Below, piece after piece: positions 37,601 to 46,204 of a DNA stretch of 64,000 nucleotides. A program made the position numbers and the translations under genes. The stretch's first letter is position 1, and the number at the start of each line of letters is the position of its first letter. The notes below the pieces were generated by a model. That model made no database searches. It was not told the origin of the DNA and was given only the letters and a program-made list of their open reading frames with translations. Source of the stretch: Pirellulaceae bacterium (GTDB taxonomy: Bacteria > Planctomycetota > Planctomycetia > Pirellulales > Pirellulaceae); assembly GCA_018402565.1 (NCBI GenBank), contig JAGYIQ010000005.1:1-64000 (forward strand), read 5' to 3'.

Positions 37601-38037
37601 AGTACACTATTTATGTTCGCCCAAAGTTTGGGGCCGTGGATTTGGATTGGCCGCATTACCGTGGGATCGTTCCTCGCGACGCCGAGGAGGAAGTGGCGTT
37701 GGCGGATGTCAAACTGGAGCCGCTGAGCCAATCGATTGGTGGTCTGGTGGTCGATCCGGATGGGAAGCCCGTCCCCGGCGCCAAGATCCTGGCTCAACTC
37801 CGCGGGCGACAACGGCTGATTTACGATTGGACTCGGCCGGAGTCCTCCCCCAGCGCGACGTCCGATGCCGAGGGGCGATTTCAGATCAAGGAGTTGCCTG
37901 AGCGGGACTTGTCGATCTACGCCTATCTGCCGGTCAAGTCGGGTTCGTCACGCTTTCCGGTCCAATTCGACATCGAACGAAACCAACAAGACATTCGCAT
38001 TGTGCTGGATCCCTCCCTGATCAACGACAAGGACTAA
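34687..38037 (+). CDS. BlaR1-like M56 metallopeptidase with carboxypeptidase-regulatory-like repeats
   Basis: A 1116-residue membrane protein with AGGAG overlapping the blaI end. Helices are visible at the N-terminus (FAVASTLLLGAIAWGVARLR, LIVLGLLATALLPISL), at about residues 171-195 (WSVAAGILGIAYAVSLVVFL), and after the peptidase domain (WGLASGLLLLSTCMLSS). The M56 zinc site is His270-Glu-Trp-Ala-His274 with the distal LVADDRAV. The C-terminal two thirds are five or more beta-sandwich repeats of the CarboxypepD_reg type (VRGRVIDEQDRPVAGAQLVF, IRGQLIDEKDRPLANRYIDA, IGGLVVDPDGKPVPGAKILA), presumably extracytoplasmic sensing domains. It is the sensor/antirepressor partner of the upstream BlaI and is far larger than classical BlaR1 (~600). 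Confidence 0.92.
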   Translation: MNAQEWVLRWFEFAVASTLLLGAIAWGVARLRQPIDRANLIVLGLLATALLPISLRFMPGPRWHVGLFAALEPATLDTTAGSASPSSADTVTPPNAASVEQTPRVPTDPQTMSSDPALSALGTAREPKDVEPGIATDKSAGVGSAPEPSISAESTGATEAGVTSAQSARWWSVAAGILGIAYAVSLVVFLSQSLVGTIQLRRLCRRAAAADETVWAMWQTVSDRATQNVKILISNEVVAPLLGGGWRPTLLLPRAIAEGDSTALRFCLAHEWAHIQAGDLWAWRAIHLCRYVLWYQPWYWSLRRELRVCQDLVADDRAVGARGASDDHLRYCELLLSLARQQQQLSIPGAIAFHDRASQLTRRITMLLTSSQVLPTKSTRVFWGLASGLLLLSTCMLSSIRWSEASSPASITPAVAAVVESRSDEDFRWVRGRVIDEQDRPVAGAQLVFPLDLDESVVLTATADADGNFELKCPMDQIKRPAWERQSSVWAYAPGYNLMATSVYAALRQEEDPEKRYTLRLSLANEINMRVLRPDGEPLADVEVRPQYVEVSQRRHFVPKALASIVTGMTNQDGRVILSALGHGSADPDHRILMVTQSVEFGQQHVSLVQPPDGKIPDVKLKPTASVRGRFLADNPAWTAGIRLRFNTRTSDRENPVSGFAEVISDAQGRFEVPRLAIGNTEYFDVRIDPQRPVRPVMPEAFTLIAGEVKQLQIPVVDAPKVFGRVVSKTNAPIANAGVSVRYGHSQIERGITDENGRFEMRSLPGDVRVDIFAAPLGFSSWDQPIPTKPLTLLPNAKGLEWPTIQLSSTVLIRGQLIDEKDRPLANRYIDALERNRHYGGGLTDADGNFEIAVPEGAQDTVRLRVDDRAIPFGDNVQVIQYEPLVLRFITNTKREDLEAARATKADVVLVGQVLLSGQPIAGVPILVERRTPYFRPDGTIDLTMGKMHPSDEQVTDAEGRYRLKGLKAEDEYTIYVRPKFGAVDLDWPHYRGIVPRDAEEEVALADVKLEPLSQSIGGLVVDPDGKPVPGAKILAQLRGRQRLIYDWTRPESSPSATSDAEGRFQIKELPERDLSIYAYLPVKSGSSRFPVQFDIERNQQDIRIVLDPSLINDKD

Positions 38038-38039
38038 CC

Positions 38040-39290
38040 ATGTTGCACTGGCTTTGCTTTTGCCTGCTCGCCTGTAGTGGGTTGACCGATGGCGCCACCT
38101 TGTCCGGGACGATTCGAGACGAGGAAGGGAAGCCGTTGGCGGGGGCGACGGTGAGCATGTTCACAGCCAAGCCGCGTGAGGGAGTCGGGACGATTTGTCC
38201 GTCGTGTTATACGGATTGCCGGAAGTTTGCGACCAGCGACGCGCAAGGTCAGTTCGCCATCGAGGGCTTGGATGTGGAGTTGTTTTTTACGGTCTTGGTC
38301 ATGGCCCCGGGACATCGTGCTCACTTGACCCAGTGGCTCGATCCCGTCGCGAGTCCATTGGAGGTGAAACTGCAGCCTTACCCTAGGAATCTGCCGCCGC
38401 TGCGGTCGCTCTCGGGGCGCGTGATCGATCCGGACGGGAAGCCGATCGCGGGTGCTGTAGTGACTGCTGTGGGTGCGAAGACACCCGAGCAACATCGGTT
38501 TGGCCTGCTGCGAGATGTGGATCGAGCGGCCGTGACGGACGCTTTTGGATTTTTTATGTTGACCACCGAGGAACCGAAGTTGGGACTGGATGTGCGGGCC
38601 TCCGCGCCTGGGTTTGCCGTTTCGGCGTCGCAGCATTTTGAACTGCATCAACCGGCGGCCCAAATCCAATTGATGCGGGGTGCCGCTGTTTCGGGGACCC
38701 TGATGTGGGCCGGAAAACCGGTGCGGAACCGAGCCATCGGGATCGTGCAAACGAATCGTTCCTCACTAAATTTTGCCAGCGAACGAGTCGTGGGCACGGA
38801 CGAGCTGGGGCAGTTTCAGTTTGTGGATCTGCAGCCGAACGAACCCTATGTGTTGTATACCATCTGTCTGGACAACATTCAGCGAGGAGACGGGGAGCCT
38901 GATCGTGGGGTGTTGAAGAACTTCCCGCTGACCACGCCGTATGCGGGTCGGTCCACCGATGTGGGTGAGTTGACGCTGATCCCCAGCCTAGCGTTGACGG
39001 GCCAGATCGTGGTGCCTCCGGGGCAAGCGTTGCCGGCCCAGGCCACCGTGCGGCTGGGACGGGACCCGGCGTGGGACTATTGCGAAGTCGCCGTCGGCGA
39101 GAAGGGTGAGTTTGAGTTTCACGGTTTGCCGGCGGAGGTTTACAGTGTGATGATTTTGGCGGCCGGCTATGAGCTGGATGTGTCTCGCTTGCGGTTCCAA
39201 GCTACGGGTCCGACGCAGTTCGGCATGCGGCTGCGGAGCGATCACGATTCGGCCAAACGCATCGAGATCCCCCTGCGAGCGATCGAGTGA
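38040..39290 (+). CDS. Secreted carboxypeptidase-regulatory-like domain protein
   Basis: A 416-residue protein starting 2 bases after the M56 gene. A short signal peptide (WLCFCLLACSGLTDG) is followed by three beta-sandwich domains: LSGTIRDEEGKPLAGATVSM, LSGRVIDPDGKPIAGAVVTA, and a third starting VSGTLMWAGKPVRN. It includes a CPSCYTDC cysteine cluster in the first domain. It shares its fold with the C-terminal repeats of its neighbour, so it may act with it at the envelope. No enzyme motif is visible. Confidence 0.85.
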   Translation: MLHWLCFCLLACSGLTDGATLSGTIRDEEGKPLAGATVSMFTAKPREGVGTICPSCYTDCRKFATSDAQGQFAIEGLDVELFFTVLVMAPGHRAHLTQWLDPVASPLEVKLQPYPRNLPPLRSLSGRVIDPDGKPIAGAVVTAVGAKTPEQHRFGLLRDVDRAAVTDAFGFFMLTTEEPKLGLDVRASAPGFAVSASQHFELHQPAAQIQLMRGAAVSGTLMWAGKPVRNRAIGIVQTNRSSLNFASERVVGTDELGQFQFVDLQPNEPYVLYTICLDNIQRGDGEPDRGVLKNFPLTTPYAGRSTDVGELTLIPSLALTGQIVVPPGQALPAQATVRLGRDPAWDYCEVAVGEKGEFEFHGLPAEVYSVMILAAGYELDVSRLRFQATGPTQFGMRLRSDHDSAKRIEIPLRAIE

Positions 39291-39431
39291 GGCGAGAGTC
39301 GAGAAGAGTGAAGGGACTGGTCGTGCGCAGCCAAGTAAAGTTCGCGTGGAAAGTCGTCGTCCGAAACGTTGCCCTATGATGGGCGCAGCGAATCAGCGCG
39401 TGGCGAACGATTACTGCCATGTGAAACAGAA

Positions 39432-39462
39432 ACACCCCAGCGGAGAATTTCCGCCAGGGTGT
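39432..39462. terminator. Hairpin between convergent genes
   Basis: ACACCC-CA-GCGGA, loop GAATT, TCCGC-CA-GGGTGT: two stems separated by a symmetric internal mismatch. It lies between the ends of the convergent operon and slipin gene, so it is probably a shared terminator. Confidence 0.55.
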
Positions 39463-39473
39463 GACGTGTCAGC

Positions 39474-40577
39474 TCACAGCAAGTTGACCACTTTATCCGC
39501 GAGGCCTTTTTCGCCCAGGATGATGTTCAGCCGACCCGCCGAGGCGATCTTTTCCAAGACTTCCAGTTCGCGGAGCCGCATCAGCGTGGGGTTTTCCGCC
39601 AGTAGCTTGGCCGTGTTGGACTGGCTACGCATCGCGGCCGTTTCCTCGCGACGAGCAATCAAGTTGGCTTCGGCAGCCTTCTTGGCTTCCGTCACGCGGT
39701 TCATCAGGTCTTTCATCTCGCCCGGGAGAATCACGTCTTTGATTCCCACTGCACGAACTTCCAAACCCAAGGCCGCAGCTTGCTGGCGTGCATATTGTTC
39801 CAGCTCCTGAGCCACCTCGTCCTTGCCCGTCAAGAAGCTGTCCAACTCGCGACCGCCAATCACCGCTCGCAAGGCCAATTGCACCTCCCGGTACAACGAC
39901 TGCCGCACGTCACTGGCCGCTGAGACCGCTCGGTGGGGATCGGCTACCACAAACGTTACCAAGGCGTTCATCCGCAGCGTGACCTTATCCAGCGTCATGA
40001 TCTCTTGGCCGCTAACGTCCAACTGGGCTTCACGCATGTCCAGTGGAATCAGCCGCGCTTCCGCGGAATCTTTCCAGAAGGCATACAGACCGGGTCCCAG
40101 TTGCTCGACGTACCGCCCGTCGATGAACAGAACACCGACGCAGTCCCGCTCCACTTTATGGATGTCTACCCAGCGGGCCGTCTCAGCAGCGCGGGCGATG
40201 CTTTTGAGTTCGACGTGTTCGAAGCGAACTTGATCGGCATCCACGACTTCCACACGGACGTCGCGCTGTCCCAACCAGTAGGCATGCAAACCCGGACCCA
40301 AGATTCGAGCAAAGCGTCCGTCGATCCAGACCAAAGCGCGTTGATGGTCTTTCAAATCGACCACTTCCGCTTGGCCCGTCAAAGCGCCGGACTTGGCAAT
40401 GATGTCCAATTGTTCGTCCATTAGCCAGGGAGCTCGCTTGGAGACCACGCGAACCTGCGTCTTGTTCCAGGGATCGAAAATCCAGTGATCGCCGGAGCGC
40501 AAGAGCCCTTTGAATTCGCCAGCGTGAAACTTCAAGCCGATCTCGTAGCTAAGGATGGTGACTTTTTTCAAAAACAT
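39474..40577 (-). CDS. Slipin / SPFH-domain membrane scaffold protein
   Basis: A 367-residue protein with GGGGG about 8 bases before the ATG at 40577. The SPFH/band-7 core is clear: VGVLFIDGRYVEQLGPGLYA, LDVSGQEIMTLDKVTLRMNA, SLYREVQLALRAVIGGRELD, ALGLEVRAVGIKDVILPGEM. A C-terminal coiled coil follows (EAKKAAEANLIARREETAAM). The first ~90 residues form a planctomycete-type N-terminal segment, with a repeat of the GxFARILGPGLHAYW motif near residue 90. Slipins organise membrane microdomains and often pair with NfeD proteases, which are not present here. Confidence 0.92.
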   Translation of the reverse strand: MFLKKVTILSYEIGLKFHAGEFKGLLRSGDHWIFDPWNKTQVRVVSKRAPWLMDEQLDIIAKSGALTGQAEVVDLKDHQRALVWIDGRFARILGPGLHAYWLGQRDVRVEVVDADQVRFEHVELKSIARAAETARWVDIHKVERDCVGVLFIDGRYVEQLGPGLYAFWKDSAEARLIPLDMREAQLDVSGQEIMTLDKVTLRMNALVTFVVADPHRAVSAASDVRQSLYREVQLALRAVIGGRELDSFLTGKDEVAQELEQYARQQAAALGLEVRAVGIKDVILPGEMKDLMNRVTEAKKAAEANLIARREETAAMRSQSNTAKLLAENPTLMRLRELEVLEKIASAGRLNIILGEKGLADKVVNLL

Positions 40578-40989
40578 ACGGACCGCCCCCTTTCTTTAGG
40601 TTGAGTGTTGTTTGTGGTGGCACGGAACGGAAGTAGCAAGCCTTAAGGCAACGGATTGCTTGTCAATCACAAGCCAACGGTGCGGAGAGGAACTTGAGTC
40701 AAGCTATCCCGCGTTTCGCTCCATGAGCAAGGCACTGGTGAGACACGAGGTACTCCAGATGCTTGTTCGTGGTTTCCACGCCTTCATACTTGACTCGACA
40801 TTCATCTGCAAAGCAGGTTGGCCTGCTGCCGGAATGGTCGGTGATTGGGGGGTGTATCGGAGGCTGCCGAAGCAGTGTTCCGAAATGTTGCCAAATCCCC
40901 TGAACCCATCCAGGCAGACTGAACAAAGCAACCGTTGCCCGCCAGCGATTGGTGGACGCTTGCGCGCCAAATTTGGTTTGCGACCAAAT
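40578..40989. other. Non-coding stretch, nothing recognised
   Basis: No gene, repeat copy or strong hairpin is seen between the slipin start and the tRNA-like sequence. The short open frames on both strands have no family resemblance. Confidence 0.5.
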
Positions 40990-40992
40990 GTT

Positions 40993-41067
40993 GCGTGTGA
41001 CGAGAGTCGAACCCGCGACCGCCAGGTTAACCGCCTGGTGCTCTACCCACTGAGCTACTTCAATCGC
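40993..41067 (-). tRNA. tRNA-Asn(GTT)-like sequence, possibly degenerate
   Basis: On the minus strand: D arm GCTC-AGTGGGTA-GAGC, anticodon arm CCAGG-CGGTTAA-CCTGG (anticodon GTT), T arm GCGGG-TTCGACT-CTCGT with two wobble pairs. Two oddities appear. Position 33, next to the anticodon, is G rather than the near-universal T. The 5' acceptor strand (ATTGAAG) does not pair with the 3' strand (CACACGC), although a GCG lies three bases further out. The 3' end reads AACA. It may be a decayed tRNA or an integration scar rather than a working tRNA. Confidence 0.55.
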
Positions 41068-41284
41068 TGTCGTTTCTTAGAACCCTGATGCGGAACACGA
41101 AACTAAAACTGCCACGGCAGAAAGCCTCGCGCCGGAGGAACGACAACGATCAAACGCTTGCCTACGTTGTTTCTCACGTGGCGAAATTTAGGACGCCTGT
41201 TGACCTAAACAGGTTCGCTGGCCGGAGTAGCGACTTTTGGATCGAGAGCGATCGATATCACCGTACCGCTCACTGACGATACGT

Positions 41285-41447
41285 GTAACCGTTCACGGGT
41301 GGGAGGTCATCCTCGGGGCTGGTGCATTCCGCAAGTCGGATGGTTCTCGGGGCAAACCGGTAGCGTGCTCCAGTTGCTCTTACTCGCAAACGATCGGGCG
41401 GTTAGCCCGACTTGCTGCATGACACCCTACGAGGCGTGAACGGTTAC
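41285..41447. mobile_element. 163-base element with 13-base terminal inverted repeats
   Basis: GTAACCGTTCACG at 41285-41297 is the exact reverse complement of CGTGAACGGTTAC at 41435-41447. A second nested pair, GCAAGTCGG and CCGACTTGC, lies inside. It is non-coding and ends 8 bases from the acyltransferase stop. It resembles a MITE or a structured RNA gene; the rest of 41070-41284 shows nothing. Confidence 0.6.
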
Positions 41448-41454
41448 CGACACT

Positions 41455-43130
41455 TTAACGTCGGGGGCCGTTGAGGAGGCGACCGAGCCAGGTGTGGCGG
41501 ACGGCAAATTGATAGACGATCAATAACATCACGGTCACGCCCACGGTCAGAGCCAGCCACTTGACCACCGCCGGCAAGGGAACGTCCTGCAACCACAACT
41601 GGCCCAACACCACCAAGGGCATGTGGGCCAAGTACAACCAATACGACGAATCGGACAAGTACCGCACCCAGGGCTGGCCTTGGCGGATCAAACTGCGGAA
41701 CATCCCCATGCAGCCCCAGCTCATCTGCCAAGCAAACCAAGCCTGCAACGCGACGCCCAGCGCTCGGTGGTAACCCTCCGGCACCCAGGCTCGGCCCCAC
41801 CCCCAATGGCCCGTGCTGAACTCCAGGGCCAAGGGATACCCCAGCAACAGCGTCAGGGGCAATGTCCAACGCCAGCCAGCCCCTAAACGCCCTGCCCTAT
41901 CTTGGCTGGCGAAGTACCACACGCCAAAACCAAAAAATAATGCGTAATACAACAACACGTGCGGCATGGGCAACAACCCAATCGAGGTGTCCGGTCCAAA
42001 CCCGATGTTCGTCCCGCCCATCTGGCTCTGGGGCCAACAGGTCAAGAGGATCATCCCGACCCCGACCCAAGGCGAGAGGCTGAGCCGCCCCCAGGCGAGA
42101 CCGCGGACGCTCGTCGGCACGAGCCACTGGCTGCTGGACCAGAGGCCGACTCCCAGCGTGAAGCCGAGTCCCAACCAGATGAGGAACCAGAGGAACCAGA
42201 GGTGGGCAAACAGCGGCATCTGGGTTAGACCTTGGATCAGTTGCCGCCAGGGGCTCGGTCCGTTGGCACGGTTTGCGGGTGGGGTGCTGCTGAGTTCCTC
42301 CGTGGTGTTGGCTGGCTCCCACTGCAGTTGGATCCGCTGGCGTCCGGCCTGGACGGCGGCAGGATCGATGGGGATCCCCAACACATTGGCCAGCCACAGG
42401 GTGGTGCCCCAATCGGCCCACGTGGCGGTCAGTGGCGGGTTGCCCTGGGCGTCGCGGGCCTGCCAGTCGACGCCGGCGGCCAGCAACACGGGGACGATGG
42501 CGTCACGGCCCAGGAAACACGCGCCGTGCAGAGCGGTCGAACCGTCCAGGTTGGGCTGGCCCGCGTCGGGCGCCGGCCGGCCAGCAGGGCTTCGGTCGTG
42601 GCAACTTGTCCGTGCAAGGCCGACCAGGCCAAGAGGGTGGTCCCGAATTGGGGGTGCAGGGTGGCCGTGTCCAGACCCGCGGCCAGTTCGGCTTGTAACT
42701 GGGGCACGTTGCCCTGGGCCACCGCAAGCCAGACGCTGGGGATGGCCGCGGCGGCCTCGGCTTGCTGGGCGGCGGCTCGCTGCATTTGATTGCGGATCGA
42801 GAGGCCGATGCTCCAGTTGGTCAGCGGGACGATGGTGACCAAGCCCAGCAGGCAGGGAAGGAGGATCCGCGTGAGTCGATTGGCCCAGAGACCGCGGAGA
42901 CCGCGTTTTTGCCAGAGCATGGCGGTGAAGAAGCCGCTGATGAGGAAGAACAGCGGCATGCGGAAGCCGTGCGAGGCGGATTCAAAGTAGTAGAGGCCGA
43001 CGGTCTGCCGCGTGTCTTGGACAAACCAGGGCATACCGGCGGCGAAAGATAAGGCGGCGTGATAGGCAATGCCCAACAACATGGCAGCCGCACGGAGGGC
43101 GTCCAAATCGTGGCGGCGTTCGTCGGACAT
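41455..43130 (-). pseudogene. Acyltransferase-3 family membrane protein with ankyrin insert, one frameshift
   Basis: From the ATG at 43130 the frame shows the acyltransferase-3 start (RHDLDALRAAAMLLGIAYHA with the conserved His, then HGFRMPLFFLISGFFTAMLW) and helices to about residue 120. An ankyrin-like insert follows (QLQAELAAGLDTATLHPQFG, TTLLAWSALHGQVATTEALL). Near 42570-42590, in a CG-rich run, the frame changes. The continuing frame (QPNLDGSTALHGACFLGRDA, VPVLLAAGVDWQARDAQG) completes the ankyrin repeats and then returns to membrane helices (LFAHLWFLWFLIWLGLGF, VLLYYALFFGFGVWYFASQ) ending near 41455. A single base would restore ~558 residues. Acyltransferase-3 enzymes O-acylate envelope glycans (OpgC, OatA); an ankyrin insert between helices is unusual. 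Confidence 0.8.
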
Positions 43131-43271
43131 GCATGGGCTTTCCAAGTCGGGCGGGAGCAAGATCCAGAAGAGTACTCGGTGACGCGGACGGGAGTGTCAA
43201 GAAAAAGTGACGCAGCGTTTTTTTGTGCTAACGATCTAACACAACTGCCTCAGCAGTCGGGGGAGGAGGAA

Positions 43272-43298
43272 GGCAGAAAAATTGAGGGCAGAAAAATG
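43272..43298 (+). repeat. Dispersed GGCAGAAAAATTGAGGGCAG motif
   Basis: Copy heading the third ~187-base array. Confidence 0.7.
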
Positions 43299-43309
43299 AA
43301 GACAGGATG

Positions 43310-43887
43310 TAAACCAGCAGCCCCTGTAAACCGGCAGCCCTATGTAAACCAGCAGCCTCTGCTGGTCGAAGTGAGATCGGGACAGAGGAATGGGGACAGA
43401 GGAATGAAGACAGAGGTGCCGTCCGCCTCTGTAAACCAGCAGCCCCTGCTGGTCGAAGTGAGAAGGGACAGAGGAATGGGGACAGAGGAATGAAGACAGA
43501 GGTGCCGTCCGCCCCTGTAAACCAGCAGCCTCTACTGGTCGAAGCGTGAAAAGACTTGGAGTGCGGTAGGGGGAGACTGTACGAGGAGACGCCTGTCGAG
43601 ATAAAACCGAGCGAGGGGCAGCGCACGCCTACGGCGTTGCGGTTAAACAACGCAACTCGCCACCAGACGGCGTCGCCCCCCGAAACTCATGCCACCTCAC
43701 TATGTAAACCAGCAACCTCTGCTGGTCGAAGTGTGAAAAGACACGGAGTGCGGTAGGGGGAGACTGTACGAGGAGACGCCAGCCGAGATAAAACCGAGCG
43801 AGGGGCAGCGCACGCCTACGGCGTTGCGGTTAAACAACGCAACTCGCCCCCAGACGGCGTCGCCCCCCGAAACTCACATCACCTCAA
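43310..43887 (+). repeat. ~187-base repeat array (2 full units plus partial units)
   Basis: It begins with five CCAGCAG hairpins interleaved with a GGGACAGAGGAATGGGGACA and GAATGAAGACAGAGGTGCCG pair not seen in the other arrays. Two full units follow (GCGTTGCGG near 43635 and 43823). Confidence 0.88.
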
Positions 43888-43990
43888 GAGTCGTGATCTG
43901 TGGGTCGGATAGGGGAGTTAGCGAGTTCTTTGGCGGCCCTGTGTTAGCGATTGGGGTTTCGGCGGACGGCACTCTCCGAGTGCCTGATAC
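43888..43990 (+). repeat. Border block with the hairpin inverted
   Basis: Fourth copy of the border block. Its hairpin at 43968-43984 reads GGCACTCTCCGAGTGCC, the reverse complement of the other three copies, while flanking bases keep the same orientation. Confidence 0.8.
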
Positions 43991-43997
43991 GATCGCC

Positions 43998-45653
43998 CTA
44001 CAGAACCGATTCCGCTTCGCTGGGGTTGTTATCGTGGGATTGTTCACGGCGGCGACGACGGCGTTGGACACCGGCTTCGATGAAGCCGCAGAACAGGGGG
44101 TGCGGCAGTGTGGGCTTGGATTTGAATTCGGGGTGGAACTGCACACCGACAAACCAAGGGTGCGAATCCAGTTCAATGATTTCTACTAATTTTCCGTCGG
44201 GACTAGTACCCGAGAATCGCAGTCCGTGGGCCTCGAATTGCTGCCGGTAGGCGTGATTGAATTCGTAGCGGTGGCGGTGGCGTTCTTGGATTTGGCCAGT
44301 CTCGTAACAGGCCGCCGCTTTGCTGGCCATGTCCAACACACAAGGCATGGCGCCCAAACGCATGGTGCCACCTTTTTGGGTGACTTCTTTCTGTTCGTTG
44401 AGCAAGCAGATCAGCGGATGGGTCACGTCCTTTTCGAATTCGGTCGAGCCCGCATTTTCCAGGCCGACGACATTCCGGCCGAACTCGATGGCCGCGCATT
44501 GCATGCCCAGGCAGATGCCAAGGAAAGGGATGCCGCGTTCGCGAGCCCAGCGAATCGCTTGGACTTTGCCTTCGACGCCTCGTTCGCCGAAGCCACCGGG
44601 CACGAGGATACCATCGCAACCAGCCAACAGTCGTTCCGGGCCTTCGGTCTCCAATTGCTCGCTTTGCAAACGAGTGACACGGACCTGGGCGCCGACTTGG
44701 ATGCCGGCGTGGTCGATGGCCTCGTAGATGGACTTGTAAGCGTCGCGGTGCTCGGCGTACTTGCCGACCACGGCGACATTGATTTCAACTTCAGGATTTC
44801 GCAAGCGGTGCAGCAAACGCTGCCAATCGGACAGGTCCAGGACCTTGGCGGGCAGATTGAGTCGCTTAACGATAAACTGGTCCAGTTGGCTATCGACCAG
44901 GGCCATGGGGACTTCGTAGATCGAGAAGTCGGTGTCGCGTTCCTCGACGACGGCCTGGACGGGCACGTTGCAGAACAACGCGATCTTCTCGCGGTCCTCG
45001 CGGCTGAGTTCGCGTTCGGTGCGGCAGACCAGCACATCGGGCTGGATACCGATCTGGCGGAGCAAGCCGACGGAATGCTGCGTGGGTTTGGTCTTCATTT
45101 CGCCGGCCGCCTTGAGGTACGGCACCAAGGTCAGATGCAAGTAGAGGCAGTTCTCTTTGCCGACCTCGAGGGAAAATTGGCGAATGGCCTCCAAGAACGG
45201 CAGGCTCTCGATGTCGCCGACCGTCCCGCCGATCTCGGTGATAACCACGTCGACATCCTCAGCGACCAGTGCGGCGATGCACTTTTGGATCTCGTTGGTG
45301 ATGTGCGGGATGACCTGGACGGTTTTGCCAAGGAACTCGCCGCGGCGTTCTTTCTCGATCACCGACAGGTAGATCTGGCCGGTGGTAAAGTTCGAGTTCC
45401 GGGTGAGGGGGCTGTTGGTGAAACGTTCGTAGTGGCCCAGGTCCAAGTCGGTCTCGCTGCCATCGTCCAGCACATAGACTTCGCCGTGCTGGTAGGGACT
45501 CATGGTGCCCGGATCGACGTTGATGTACGGATCCAGTTTCTGCATCCGCACGCGGAGCCCGCGGCGTTCCAACAGCATGCCCAACGAGGCGCTGGTCAAG
45601 CCCTTGCCCAACGAACTGACAACGCCGCCAGTGACAAAGATGTGTTTCGTCAT
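43998..45653 (-). CDS. pyrG: CTP synthase
   Basis: A 551-residue protein from the ATG at 45653, the normal length. It catalyses UTP to CTP using ATP and glutamine. The synthase domain begins [20 protein letters not shown] (ATP-binding loop) with [20 protein letters not shown] and [20 protein letters not shown]. The class I glutaminase domain has [11 protein letters not shown], the nucleophile loop GICLGMQCA, and the His-Pro-Glu motif (FHPEFKSKP). The ~20-residue C-terminal extension is Arg-rich (RRRRRREQ). Only ~60 bases separate it from the downstream pterin dehydratase start on the same strand. Confidence 0.98.
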   Translation of the reverse strand: MTKHIFVTGGVVSSLGKGLTSASLGMLLERRGLRVRMQKLDPYINVDPGTMSPYQHGEVYVLDDGSETDLDLGHYERFTNSPLTRNSNFTTGQIYLSVIEKERRGEFLGKTVQVIPHITNEIQKCIAALVAEDVDVVITEIGGTVGDIESLPFLEAIRQFSLEVGKENCLYLHLTLVPYLKAAGEMKTKPTQHSVGLLRQIGIQPDVLVCRTERELSREDREKIALFCNVPVQAVVEERDTDFSIYEVPMALVDSQLDQFIVKRLNLPAKVLDLSDWQRLLHRLRNPEVEINVAVVGKYAEHRDAYKSIYEAIDHAGIQVGAQVRVTRLQSEQLETEGPERLLAGCDGILVPGGFGERGVEGKVQAIRWARERGIPFLGICLGMQCAAIEFGRNVVGLENAGSTEFEKDVTHPLICLLNEQKEVTQKGGTMRLGAMPCVLDMASKAAACYETGQIQERHRHRYEFNHAYRQQFEAHGLRFSGTSPDGKLVEIIELDSHPWFVGVQFHPEFKSKPTLPHPLFCGFIEAGVQRRRRRREQSHDNNPSEAESVL

Positions 45654-45712
45654 GGGAGCAATGGCTTTCTGGCGGCGGAGGTGGCGAGTGGGGGTTGGCT
45701 AGTGGGCGGAAG

Positions 45713-46069
45713 TTATTGGGCCGAGGGCAGTTGGTCGATCTTGGCGGCCAGGATAAAGTCATTCTCGCTCAGGCCGTCGATGGCATGGGTCCAGAGCTCG
45801 ATGGTGACGTTGCGGTAGCCGACCAGATGCAGGTCGGGATGGTGCCCGTCCTCTTCGGCCAATTGGGCGATGTCGTTGAAGAACTTCATGCCGGCCATGA
45901 AGTTTTTCATGGTCCATTTTTTGGCGATGCGTTTGTTGTCGGGGGTCAGGGTCCAACCCGGGAGTTGGGCCAGTTGCTGTTGGCTGAAGTCCAGCGGGCA
46001 GGGTTCGACCCCACCTTCGCAGGGCAGGCACTTCTTTTGGGTCAGTTCTTGAGCGGAAGCCGTTTGCAT
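45713..46069 (-). CDS. Pterin-4a-carbinolamine dehydratase
   Basis: A 118-residue protein with GGAGG before the ATG at 46069. The PCD/DCoH signature is present: AEEDGHHPDLHLVGYRNVTI with the catalytic His-His and the later His of LWTHAIDGLSENDF. It dehydrates 4a-hydroxytetrahydrobiopterin after aromatic amino-acid hydroxylation, or serves a molybdopterin-linked role. The N-terminal ~25 residues with CLPCEGGVEPC are found in many bacterial homologues. It lies upstream of pyrG with a ~59-base gap. Confidence 0.95.
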   Translation of the reverse strand: MQTASAQELTQKKCLPCEGGVEPCPLDFSQQQLAQLPGWTLTPDNKRIAKKWTMKNFMAGMKFFNDIAQLAEEDGHHPDLHLVGYRNVTIELWTHAIDGLSENDFILAAKIDQLPSAQ

Positions 46070-46204
46070 GGGCGATTTCCTCCGACATTTGAGGCCTGGA
46101 AAGGAAGCGACCGGGCAGTCGCAACACGTCCCGCCAATCGTAACGAATCGGCTGCCGATCGAAAAGGGAGCGGAGGCGGGCTACCGACTCGCCGCGGAGT
46201 TACT

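Noticed and set aside
44226..45818. 530-residue plus-strand frame opposite pyrG
   Set aside because: Shadow of pyrG in GC-rich DNA; pyrG on the other strand has all catalytic motifs.
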